Positions 49,501-56,384 of a stretch of 59,921 nucleotides of DNA are shown here, one piece after another. Under the pieces are notes generated by a model. The model saw only the letters and a list, made by a program, of their open reading frames with translations. It had not been told where the DNA came from and did no database searches. Origin of the DNA: a virus; IMG/VR virus record IMGVR_UViG_3300047386_000320, positions 1 through 59,921 of that record; one strand, given 5' to 3'. The position numbers were made by a program, and so were the translations under genes. The first letter of the stretch is position 1, and the number at the start of each line of letters is the position of its first letter.

Positions 49501-51526
49501 TATCTCGTTTGATCAGAAAGCACTAATCAGAGAGATGGAAGCGGGTACAGATGCAAGAGCTCAAAACGCTGTTAAGAACCTAATCAAACAGCTTAGTAAG
49601 CTATTTGACAACGCTCCCGGGCACACGTTCCTGAAGATCATTCTTGCAGAAGACAATATGCTTCGTGGTATTAGCGAGAAGGTTGCTGACATGTTCTATG
49701 TGCAATCTAATACAACGGGCAAAGTAGGTTTCATCAAATCAAAAGATCACGTTCGCGGCCTATTCTTTAATGAACTTGAGGATATGTTGGGTGATAACTG
49801 GGATACCCCAGAGGTGAAAAAAGCCTTTGAAGAAGCGTCATCAGGGACACCTACATCAGAATTAAGTGGTAAAGCGTTGGAGATTAGACAGTTCTTAGAG
49901 CGCGTTCACGATAACTACATATCGAAAGTGCCAGGGAATGACATTGGCAAGCGCGATAACTACTTCCCTGTGGTACTCAACCTTGCAGCTATCTATGAGA
50001 ACCCACAGCCCTTTATTGACTTAATTCTGGCTGAAAAACCGCATCTACGACGAGCAGATGTTGAAAAGACTATAAATGGTTTGATTGCTAGACAGTCAGG
50101 CATCTTGAATGAAGAGATCGAGGTGACGGTAGATGCAACCGACCCTGTTAGCCACGTTGAGCAAGCTCGTATCCTTACGGACGGTATTGACCCAGCTAAG
50201 TTAAGAGAATTCAGTGAAGACCCTGAAATAGCGATCATGAAGTATCTGCGTCATGTGATAACGCGAACAGAATTTAAACGCTACACAACCGACGAGAATG
50301 GAAAAGACATCTTACAGGAGGAGCTAGATAAGCTGTCTCCACAAGATCGAAGAGACGCTGTCGCAACTATCGAGCGATATCTTGGATACACAGATAAGCC
50401 AATGAATCCTAAGCTGCAGAAACTACAAAGCTACATGCAGCTCTTTAACTGGATAACGCTACTGCCACTTGCAACTATCGGGTCGATTACCGAGATCGGT
50501 GGGGCGATTGTAAACACTAGAGAACTTAATGGTTTCCAAACAGCAATCGGCGCACTAAAACAGCGTCTTTGGACTGATCCAGAGCGCAGTAAGCAGCTGG
50601 CTCGTGACATTGGTGTAGCGTTTAGTACGGCTATGGGTAACTTAGGTCTTACCGATGCAGATGCTGAGTACCTCGATCCTAAAGTTCGTAAGTGGTCTGA
50701 CAAATTCTTCCAGAAGATTGGTCTTGATTGGTTTACTCGATTTACCCGTGAGTATGCTGCTGTTACAGGCGTAGACTTTTTAGTCGAGCATGCTGATCCA
50801 AAAACAGCGGGCAAGCGTTCTGAGCGATACCTTAGAGACCACGGTATTACTGCAGAGCAAGTCAATAAGTGGAAGGCGGCACAGCAAGACGGGAAGAACT
50901 ACACGTTTGAGGGGCCAGAAGGCGAGGCCATGAAAGCAGCGACCCAGCGTTTTGTAGAGAACTCCATGCTACGCCCTAATGCTGCAGAGCGACCCGCTTG
51001 GGCTAACGACCCACGTTACCAACTGATCTGGGCACTAAAGTCTTACTTGTACTCATTCGGTAAGGTCATCATTGGTGGGATCAAACGTGAGATGGGTAAA
51101 CGCCTAGACGAGGGTGGGACACAAGCTGATCAGCTTACAGCTATTGGTGTTACCAGCATCATGGCGTTAGGCGCATTCATGCCACTAGCTATGCTATCTC
51201 TTGAACTAAGAGAGCTTTCTAAAGTTGCAATCGCTGGTGTGCTCCCAGGTGTAGAGCCTAATGGTCGCTACTTCCGATCAGACCGCATGAGCTATGGCGA
51301 ATACTTCGGCGAAATATTTGATAGAGCTGGTTATATGGGCCCGCTCAGCATCATCGGCATGATGTTTAAATCACAAGAGTGGGGACAGACTGGTGCAGGC
51401 GCAATCTTTGGCCCAACTGCTGGTTTCCTAGTAGATGACATTGGTATGGGGCTATATCGAGGTGAGAGCTTCTTTAAAGACATCGTACCGTCGCGAGTCA
51501 TCCCCGGATACAACATTGTTTTATAG
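46511..51526 (+). CDS. Giant ejected protein with zinc-peptidase and LPD38-like regions
   Basis: A 1671-aa protein with GTG start. Order: N-terminal acidic part; glycine-zipper membrane segment (PSLISSIATLGIGGAIGRGVG near 115-135) and another near 310; disordered acidic linker (about 350-430); beta domains (about 440-750); zincin with VAAHELGHALFNEE near 866-880 and third-ligand region EEWFADQTAIW near 912; helical domain; C-terminal block (RPAWANDPRYQLIWALKSYL, then hydrophobic ITSIMALGAFMPLAMLSLEL-type helices) like large-polyvalent-protein domain 38. Such proteins are packaged and ejected; the peptidase may act on the host envelope or on early host targets. Confidence 0.82.
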   Translation: MDETLEAFYAANLDGSAAQDSSVEVDDSDPTMGEAFQQGMEAGAAGVSSSLDYFQALAGTLVGNEEYAQEKVEDARARESRAALAVGNLETFGEAVDNPSITGAFAQIAKLGGMGVPSLISSIATLGIGGAIGRGVGGHAAKKIVRESMEKVAKGEATPDETDIAQLAFQIAKKKRVGTKVGAYAGATTSEYPMMAGENFGEALGAGQEMNQATALRSAAVAIPQTAVGVGTEAALLKMIGKQAAKKAPSSDSILGQLAKNIGSTGGKGFLMEGTSEYLQSEMAIQNRKSYDETYSDEEAMLRRAESFIAGGIIGGGAGGVGGVLATGAQNLGTAKEKTQRIMDKARDYVDKGREQKVSDDIDAEESTASPTEQPDLFDDLASQAATDNEPSTTDDGPTVRNMDIPVEVQEAFQNENQDGQQELDLGPETVEVATGTPKSDPNRTFDNTTEARENFQDQFGEINWNDPFYAGMNESFLNNVADSQRNNPNVEINIKQDEDGKYVATFEDKPADPLDESKDGVIRTLLDAADSKFKSGAFLVTPDGKRRPMNLASLTTAGKKLLASRGDDIYSDDDLEGARRGLSTFLGDMMLADTGYDIEIGGKSIFEIDADKPLRTQIDAEYVMGARIDDSDVTLNEVLQPEQDTVKPVEYTVEGTERGGSPFKFKFKDRQEALNAAAEARARGATVDIKKSREYNDPTFNEDDTVEGELGSVDEGTRMREQDIFDEDGQPIPKTRLNIEDNPKSQNRSRGRNNRETNTRRKATFLPVNYPTGSLGKIADQVIAQVNRVLKFKKSVTALGVKELDGMTEQQIKEMFGDARVGALVYEQYQQLKNNPNAMGRYISFANSHLIIVDNSKGNDLQTALVAAHELGHALFNEEMDNSLERNAVRRKMLEAYDKSDAKKDGLDFEEWFADQTAIWAKALFFKEKKAAAGIVQRVFKQLAEKMLKLWKAVTPSLQRRFAKERRSDAFTDFIDNTVAASRENRSLDEAAGVSDISFDQKALIREMEAGTDARAQNAVKNLIKQLSKLFDNAPGHTFLKIILAEDNMLRGISEKVADMFYVQSNTTGKVGFIKSKDHVRGLFFNELEDMLGDNWDTPEVKKAFEEASSGTPTSELSGKALEIRQFLERVHDNYISKVPGNDIGKRDNYFPVVLNLAAIYENPQPFIDLILAEKPHLRRADVEKTINGLIARQSGILNEEIEVTVDATDPVSHVEQARILTDGIDPAKLREFSEDPEIAIMKYLRHVITRTEFKRYTTDENGKDILQEELDKLSPQDRRDAVATIERYLGYTDKPMNPKLQKLQSYMQLFNWITLLPLATIGSITEIGGAIVNTRELNGFQTAIGALKQRLWTDPERSKQLARDIGVAFSTAMGNLGLTDADAEYLDPKVRKWSDKFFQKIGLDWFTRFTREYAAVTGVDFLVEHADPKTAGKRSERYLRDHGITAEQVNKWKAAQQDGKNYTFEGPEGEAMKAATQRFVENSMLRPNAAERPAWANDPRYQLIWALKSYLYSFGKVIIGGIKREMGKRLDEGGTQADQLTAIGVTSIMALGAFMPLAMLSLELRELSKVAIAGVLPGVEPNGRYFRSDRMSYGEYFGEIFDRAGYMGPLSIIGMMFKSQEWGQTGAGAIFGPTAGFLVDDIGMGLYRGESFFKDIVPSRVIPGYNIVL

Positions 51527-51533
51527 GAGATAA
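51521..51533 (+). promoter_or_regulatory. SD-loop mini-hairpin before the holin gene
   Basis: TTAT-AGGAG-ATAA on the plus strand, four A/T pairs only, with the same AGGAG loop as the early CsrA-type sites. Weak on its own. Confidence 0.25.
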
Positions 51534-51535
51534 CT

Positions 51536-51910
51536 ATGAGCTTATTTAATTTTATTGGGCCGATTGCAGATTTAGCCGGTGGCTTCTTAAAGAACAAAGC
51601 AGAAGAGAAGAAGGCCTTACATGATCGCAAGATGGAAGTAATTAAGAACGACGCTGACTGGGAAACAAAGATGGCAGAAGCATCAGGAAGCTCGTGGAAA
51701 GACGAATTTTGGACTATAATATTAGCTGTACCAATATTTATGGTCGGATACGCGATAGCTATGAATGACATGACAGTAGTGGATCGAGTCAAAGAGTCGT
51801 TCGCTGCGCTATCCGAATTACCGGAGTGGTATCAGTACCTACTCTTTATCGCAATCTCCAGCAGCTTTGGCATCAAAGGCGTTGGGAAACTAATGAGTTT
51901 ACGAAAATGA
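51536..51910 (+). CDS. Holin-like protein (3TM GTA-type holin)
   Basis: A 124-aa protein: an N-terminal amphipathic region (FIGPIADLAGGFL), a charged linker, WKDEFWTIILAVPIFMVGYAI (TM near 60-78) and WYQYLLFIAISSSFGIKGVG (TM near 98-115). The 'W-KDE-W' pattern before a TM is typical of GTA_holin_3TM proteins. Directly before a second membrane protein and the M15 endolysin. Expected to open the inner membrane at lysis. Confidence 0.75.
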   Translation: MSLFNFIGPIADLAGGFLKNKAEEKKALHDRKMEVIKNDADWETKMAEASGSSWKDEFWTIILAVPIFMVGYAIAMNDMTVVDRVKESFAALSELPEWYQYLLFIAISSSFGIKGVGKLMSLRK

Positions 51911-52188
51911 GTGATCCACAAGTTACAGGTCGTTTAGATCGACTAGAAACGAAGATAGACAAGATTAGTGAAGTTCTAACCAGTCTTGCTCGAGTTGAAG
52001 AACAGATAAATGGTCAGAACGCCCGTCTGAAAAGGCACGAATGGCGTCTTGATGAGAACGAGAAAAAGATTGAAGAGACAGCAGAAGTGGTAGCCCAGAA
52101 CGCGGCTACTGCAAAGACAGCTGAAAAGATCTTCTTCTCGATATGGGCGGGCTTTGTAGCCTATGTAACTTGGTTATTTAAAGGATAG
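51907..52188 (+). CDS. Lysis-cassette coiled-coil membrane protein
   Basis: A 93-aa protein: long coiled coil (RLDRLETKIDKISEVLTSLA) and a C-terminal TM (IFFSIWAGFVAYVTWLF). XhlA-like layout (coiled coil then membrane anchor). ATGA overlap with the holin gene, 2 nt before the endolysin gene. Possible holin partner, antiholin or spanin-like element. Confidence 0.7.
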   Translation: MSDPQVTGRLDRLETKIDKISEVLTSLARVEEQINGQNARLKRHEWRLDENEKKIEETAEVVAQNAATAKTAEKIFFSIWAGFVAYVTWLFKG

Positions 52189-52190
52189 AC

Positions 52191-52538
52191 ATGTTTAAGT
52201 ATTTCAAAATAGAGGATTTTGATTGCCAAGAAACTGGCAACAATCGTATGTCCGAAGACTTCATTCACAAACTCGATCAACTGAGAGAAGCGTGTGGATT
52301 TCCCTTCATTGTTACGAGCGGGTACAGAGACCCAGAAGGCCACCCAATAGAGAAACGAAAGTCAAAACCCGGCACTCATGCACAGGGTATCGCCGCTGAC
52401 ATACGGGTATCTGGCGGGGCACAACGTCGTTTGATTGTAGAGAAGGCTCTTGAAATGGGGTTCGGTGGCGTTGGTATTGCCAAGACATTTGTGCATGTGG
52501 ACATTCGAGAAACAACACCAGTTATGTGGTGCTATTAA
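52191..52538 (+). CDS. Endolysin, peptidase M15 family
   Basis: A 115-aa peptidoglycan hydrolase. Zinc-site motifs of M15_3/VanY-like carboxypeptidases: SGYRDPEGHP near 42-51, SKPGTHAQGIAADIRV near 57-72 (His and Asp ligands) and FVHVDIRE near 100-107 (HxD). Cleaves the cross-linking peptide. No signal peptide, so it depends on the holin encoded two genes upstream. Confidence 0.9.
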   Translation: MFKYFKIEDFDCQETGNNRMSEDFIHKLDQLREACGFPFIVTSGYRDPEGHPIEKRKSKPGTHAQGIAADIRVSGGAQRRLIVEKALEMGFGGVGIAKTFVHVDIRETTPVMWCY

Positions 52539-52547
52539 ATTTAAAAT

Positions 52548-52566
52548 ATATTAGTATAGCTAATAT
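52548..52566 (+). promoter_or_regulatory. Palindromic promoter/operator motif, copy 8
   Basis: Perfect dyad ATATTAG-TATAG-CTAATAT running into TATAAA, 18 nt before ATG 52585 of the first fibre gene. Confidence 0.75.
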
Positions 52567-52584
52567 AAATAAAAGGTAGATGAT

Positions 52585-52959
52585 ATGGCTTATTCAGACA
52601 CGCTGAATTTAGTGACGGGCGATACGCTACCCGAGCTAACTTTCTCGCTAAAAGACAGCAATTCAGCAGCGACGGGTAAACGCTTAGACCCAAACAACAG
52701 CGACACGTGGGCCCCAATTGATGTTAGAGACGCAACTGTAACGCTGCGTATTCGAAAACTTGGCTCTACTAATGTTAAGGCAGCGCTGGTGTGTTCTCTC
52801 ATCGATCCACAGAACGGAAAGGTAGCAACCGATTTCCCAGAAGGGACACTAAATGAAGCGGGAATCTTCGAGGGTGAACTCGAGATTGCATTCTCTGGTG
52901 GGGGCAAACAAACCGTAAACGATCTGATTAAGTTTAAGGTTAGGAGCGACTTTGACTAA
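52585..52959 (+). CDS. BppU-like Ig-fold tail protein
   Basis: A 124-aa beta-rich protein (GDTLPELTFSLKDSNSA; PIDVRDATVTLRIRKLGS; IFEGELEIAFSGG) with the layout of BppU N-terminal domains from baseplate and fibre-attachment proteins. AAAGG 9 nt before ATG. Starts the fibre operon and overlaps the repeat-fibre gene (TAATG), so it may anchor that fibre to the tail. Confidence 0.72.
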   Translation: MAYSDTLNLVTGDTLPELTFSLKDSNSAATGKRLDPNNSDTWAPIDVRDATVTLRIRKLGSTNVKAALVCSLIDPQNGKVATDFPEGTLNEAGIFEGELEIAFSGGGKQTVNDLIKFKVRSDFD

Positions 52960-54182
52960 TGGTTGCCTATCGAGTTGTCGTCGCCAAGCCGAGGTATATA
53001 CGGGCTGTTGTCAGCAGCTCGGAGATTAAGCTTGCCAACGTAAAACTCACAAACGTATCTGTATCAGTGTCGCGTCCTAGCTTTGGGACAACGATCACAC
53101 TACCGAAGTATCAAACAACAGTCTCTGCCAGGGCCCTGGAGGTGCTTGCCTCTTTTGTTAAGGCAGAGGCGGGCGTCACATTTAGGAACGCTAGTTTTGC
53201 CGATCTGTACCTCGATGCCGAATCAATCAACCAACGATTCCGCGATACCGAGGTTTCATTCAACGAAGACACCTTATTTACCCTTCACAAGATCCTTTCT
53301 GAGCAAGTTGCCTTTGAGGAATTAGCTACCTTCGTATTTGGCAAAAACACGGCTGACAGCTTCTCTTTCCAAGAGACTGTTGATGTCTTGTTAGATCTTG
53401 GCGTCCCACTGTCCGATGGTTTAGGACTCCAAGACGTTACAACGCTACACACCACAAAAGTCGTATCTGATGGGTTCACCCTCGATGACTTGGTAGATAG
53501 TGAGCTGTTCTTCTTGCACGAGAAGGGCAACATATTTGGTGTATCGGACACCACAGCATTCTCGCTAACCAGACCCCTATCTGAGTCTATTGCTCTAGGT
53601 GATGCAGCAACTTTTGCCTTAGCGAAGATAGAGTCGGAAGGCATCACTATTAACGAGCAGACACTATTTAGTCTGGCTAAACCTGTGGGCGACAGCATTG
53701 GAGTAAGTGACTCCAACATCTACTCAATAACCAAGCCCGTCAGTGACTCTAGTGGTGTAACAGAGAGAAACGCATTTCATATATCGAAGCCGGTATCTGA
53801 CCCAGTATCTGTATCCGAGCACACTGCGTTTTCGCTAAGTAAGCCAGCGAGCGAGTCGATTGGCGTCAGTGACTCCAGCCGTTTTGGGCTAACCAGACCG
53901 GCATCGGACTCTTTTGACTTTACTCATGCACAGGTCGTTAACGTCACGAAAGTAGTTAGTGACGCTTTTACCTTGGACGACGGATCAGTAGCCCCGTTCC
54001 TTATAGAACAGACCAAGGGCAACGTAGTTGGGCTAACGGACAGCCATTCTTTTTCAATCTCTAAGGTCGCCTCAGATGCCGTGTCGTTTACCGAAGACGT
54101 AGACGTTACTCACATTCCAGGCGACACCACTTCTTCTGTGCTCAACACGTCGCTGTTGAACACATTTACTTTGAACCAATAG
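52959..54182 (+). CDS. Repeat-built tail fibre protein
   Basis: A 407-aa protein. After an N-terminal 60 residues (basic, beta) it consists of about 14 imperfect repeats of 18-25 residues with pattern F-S-L-x-K-P-V-S-D-S-I-G-V-S-D (for example FSLSKPASESIGVSDSS). Each repeat likely adds two beta strands, giving a trimeric fibre shaft or solenoid. Ends TSLLNTFTLNQ. Probably a side fibre. Confidence 0.75.
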   Translation: MVAYRVVVAKPRYIRAVVSSSEIKLANVKLTNVSVSVSRPSFGTTITLPKYQTTVSARALEVLASFVKAEAGVTFRNASFADLYLDAESINQRFRDTEVSFNEDTLFTLHKILSEQVAFEELATFVFGKNTADSFSFQETVDVLLDLGVPLSDGLGLQDVTTLHTTKVVSDGFTLDDLVDSELFFLHEKGNIFGVSDTTAFSLTRPLSESIALGDAATFALAKIESEGITINEQTLFSLAKPVGDSIGVSDSNIYSITKPVSDSSGVTERNAFHISKPVSDPVSVSEHTAFSLSKPASESIGVSDSSRFGLTRPASDSFDFTHAQVVNVTKVVSDAFTLDDGSVAPFLIEQTKGNVVGLTDSHSFSISKVASDAVSFTEDVDVTHIPGDTTSSVLNTSLLNTFTLNQ

Positions 54183-54191
54183 GAGCACTTC

Positions 54192-54611
54192 ATGAAAGAC
54201 ACACTTAAATTAAAGGGAGCACTCACCGTCAGGTTGAATGGTGCTGTCGTACAAGAGATCCCTAACCTTGTTGTAAACACAGGTAAGTCATTTGTAGCTA
54301 GCCGCATGGTTGGTACTGACGATGCCGTAATGGGTTTTATGGCTATCGGTACTGGTACGCTTGGTACTGACCCCACGGACACAACTGTCGCACAGGTAGG
54401 CAGAGTATCTTGCTCTACCTCTAGATCAGGTGCAGCAATCACTTATGAAGCCACGTTTGGGCCTAGTGATGGAGACGGAATTATTTCTGAAGCAGGCGTA
54501 TTTAACGACGCTTCTGCTGGAACGATGCTGTGTCGCACAAAATTTACCAATTCAGTCGGTAAAACTGATCAGGACAGCATGACTATTACTTGGACAGTGA
54601 CCGTTAGCTAA
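54192..54611 (+). CDS. Small tail structural protein
   Basis: A 139-aa beta-rich protein (LKLKGALTVRLNGAVVQEIP; VVNTGKSFVASRMVG; DGDGIISEAGVFNDASAGTM). The pattern 'I.EAGIFN..SGG.ML.R..F' is common in short phage tail-fibre connector proteins. AGGAG 8 nt before ATG. Role by position: fibre assembly or fibre tip. Confidence 0.72.
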   Translation: MKDTLKLKGALTVRLNGAVVQEIPNLVVNTGKSFVASRMVGTDDAVMGFMAIGTGTLGTDPTDTTVAQVGRVSCSTSRSGAAITYEATFGPSDGDGIISEAGVFNDASAGTMLCRTKFTNSVGKTDQDSMTITWTVTVS

Positions 54612-54626
54612 GGGGACTGAATACTC

Positions 54627-55565
54627 ATGGCAGTATTTAAGAACAATGCAAGCACTACGCTGACCGCAGCCCTGGCGGCCTCGACTTCGCCTACCAGTAT
54701 GACAGTGGCTGACCATTCCATGTTTACTAACCCCAGTCCGGCGTATAACTCCGTGTATATGGTTACCATTGATAGTAGTGCGGGCATAGAAATTGTGACG
54801 GCCTATGGCTTTCCTATGCCAAACACCATTCAGATATATAGGGCCTCGGAAGGGACAAGCGCTTTAGCCCACCCTGTTGGGGCTAAGGTGGAGATTCGTA
54901 TTACCGCTGGGGTGCTAAACGACATACAGGATAGGATGCTTCCTGTTGCCTTAACGACTAATGAAGGACGTCGGGTTGATATCTTCACAGAAAATAACGC
55001 TGGTCTGGCAGAACTGCGCGTGTGTGGGTCTACCAATGGCATGCAATCGTCTGGTCAAATATTTGTAGGGCAGAGCCCTACGTATGGTGGCGGTTTAGAT
55101 TACAACGGTGACAACTCTCCTACCACGGTTGGTGCTGGTAATGACAAAGTTACTCTGTTTCGAATGTGGAATGGGGCTAAATACTGGACTGCAAGAAACA
55201 GCGCTAACACTAACAACTGGGAGTTTCGTGGAAACGTAACTGCGTATGCGTCTGACGAACGCCTTAAAGAAAATATTAAGGTTATTGAAGAGCCTCTTGA
55301 GAAAGTCAAAAAGCTCCGTGGTGTTACTTACGACTGGAAAGACAACGTAGAAGAGCTTGGCTTCTTACCTGCAGAGAAATCAGAAACAGGTGTAATAGCT
55401 CAAGATGTTGCTGCTGTTATAAAAGATGGCGTCAAACCCGCTCCGTTTGATGACAACTACTTAACAGTGCAGCACGAGAAGATTATCCCGTTGCTAATTG
55501 AAAGCATCAAAGAACTGTCAGCTGAAGTAGATAGGCTAAAGGCGAAGCTAGAGGATAAAGACTAA
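54627..55565 (+). CDS. Tail fibre/spike with S74 intramolecular chaperone
   Basis: A 312-aa protein. The N-terminal part (about 1-100) is a head-binding and shaft region; a middle beta region follows (GQIFVGQSPTYGGGLDYNG); the C-terminal about 100 residues are Peptidase_S74: ASDERLKENIKVIEEPLEKV, GVTYDWKDN, GVIAQDVAAVIKD, LTVQHEKIIPLLIESIKEL. The Ser of the SDERLKEN motif is the autocleavage nucleophile after trimer folding. Receptor-binding fibre. Confidence 0.87.
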   Translation: MAVFKNNASTTLTAALAASTSPTSMTVADHSMFTNPSPAYNSVYMVTIDSSAGIEIVTAYGFPMPNTIQIYRASEGTSALAHPVGAKVEIRITAGVLNDIQDRMLPVALTTNEGRRVDIFTENNAGLAELRVCGSTNGMQSSGQIFVGQSPTYGGGLDYNGDNSPTTVGAGNDKVTLFRMWNGAKYWTARNSANTNNWEFRGNVTAYASDERLKENIKVIEEPLEKVKKLRGVTYDWKDNVEELGFLPAEKSETGVIAQDVAAVIKDGVKPAPFDDNYLTVQHEKIIPLLIESIKELSAEVDRLKAKLEDKD

Positions 55566-56149
55566 TGCCTCTTCAGAGTTCTGGCGCAATCTCAATGAAT
55601 GACATCCACATGGAACTGGGTGCAACTTCGGGAACAGCGGTGACTCTGAATGACACTGATGTGAGGGCGCTTGCTGAGAGAAATTCTGGTTCAATTTCAC
55701 TGTTTCATTTTTATGGGAAGTCCGCTGCCACGTGGACGCCAATTACAGGTGCGTTTGCTAATGCAGCCATAAATGGTGGCGGTACTACTTACTACAGTAG
55801 TGTTATGAAGGGTTGGTCTACCGAGTACTTTGTTTATGGATCTCCTGTTGAAACGGTCGTTAGTTTATCAGACAGCACAAATCGTCAGATAAAAACAATT
55901 TACGGTACTTACTACACTAATACAGGCCTGTATGCGGTTTACATGTCCATGTTCGGGGCTGGCAATAATTCAGGCTTTAACTCAATAAATATATTGAAAC
56001 AAGACTCAGGGCAGTCTGTGAGCCTAAACCGAGTAGACGCCTCTTTCTCGAGCCAAAGTAATAGCCACTTCTGGAGTTGGACGAATCTAAATCTTGGCTT
56101 TCACCCATTTACAGATGATGGATCATTTACCGTTATAGGATTTTTCTAA
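55565..56149 (+). CDS. Fibre-tip-like protein
   Basis: A 194-aa protein with N-terminal LQSSGAISMNDIHMELGATS, TLNDTDVRALAERNSGSIS and FHFYGKS, a motif set common in marine phage tail proteins. The remainder is an aromatic, Asn/Ser-rich beta domain, probably receptor-binding. ATG overlaps the S74 fibre stop. Confidence 0.72.
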   Translation: MPLQSSGAISMNDIHMELGATSGTAVTLNDTDVRALAERNSGSISLFHFYGKSAATWTPITGAFANAAINGGGTTYYSSVMKGWSTEYFVYGSPVETVVSLSDSTNRQIKTIYGTYYTNTGLYAVYMSMFGAGNNSGFNSINILKQDSGQSVSLNRVDASFSSQSNSHFWSWTNLNLGFHPFTDDGSFTVIGFF

Positions 56150-56328
56150 TGACAACATACTCAATCAGATATGAACGAAACGGCGTCATGTTCGCGGCTA
56201 GAACTACTCGCTTAGAAGGCGACGAATACTACTGTGAAGTGCCTATAAATGAAGGCATGACAGATGCAGAAATAGAAGCAGCACTAGATACAGTCTGGGC
56301 TGAGGCACAGTCTCAACCCGGCGAATAA
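56149..56328 (+). CDS. Hypothetical 59-aa tail-operon protein
   Basis: Starts at ATG 56149, overlapping the previous stop (TAATG). Translation: MTTYSIRYERNGVMFAART...ending AEAQSQPGE. An acidic C-terminal helix (DAEIEAALDTVWAEAQ) follows a small beta hairpin. Short fibre-assembly chaperones often look like this, but no family is recognised. Confidence 0.65.
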   Translation: MTTYSIRYERNGVMFAARTTRLEGDEYYCEVPINEGMTDAEIEAALDTVWAEAQSQPGE

Positions 56329-56339
56329 TTTATAGCAAT

Positions 56340-56358
56340 ATATTAGCTAGCCTAATAT
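56340..56358 (+). promoter_or_regulatory. Palindromic promoter/operator motif, copy 9
   Basis: Perfect dyad ATATTAG-CTAGC-CTAATAT running into TATAAT, 26 nt before ATG 56385 of the tail hub gene. Confidence 0.75.
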
Positions 56359-56384
56359 AATACCAGAACAACTGTGAGGCACAA

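Noticed and set aside
51719-51737. Another dyad ATATTAG-CTGTA-CCAATAT, inside the holin gene
   Set aside because: One mismatch but inside coding sequence and about 170 nt from the next start; kept out as a promoter, though it could be real. Likewise 49038-49056.
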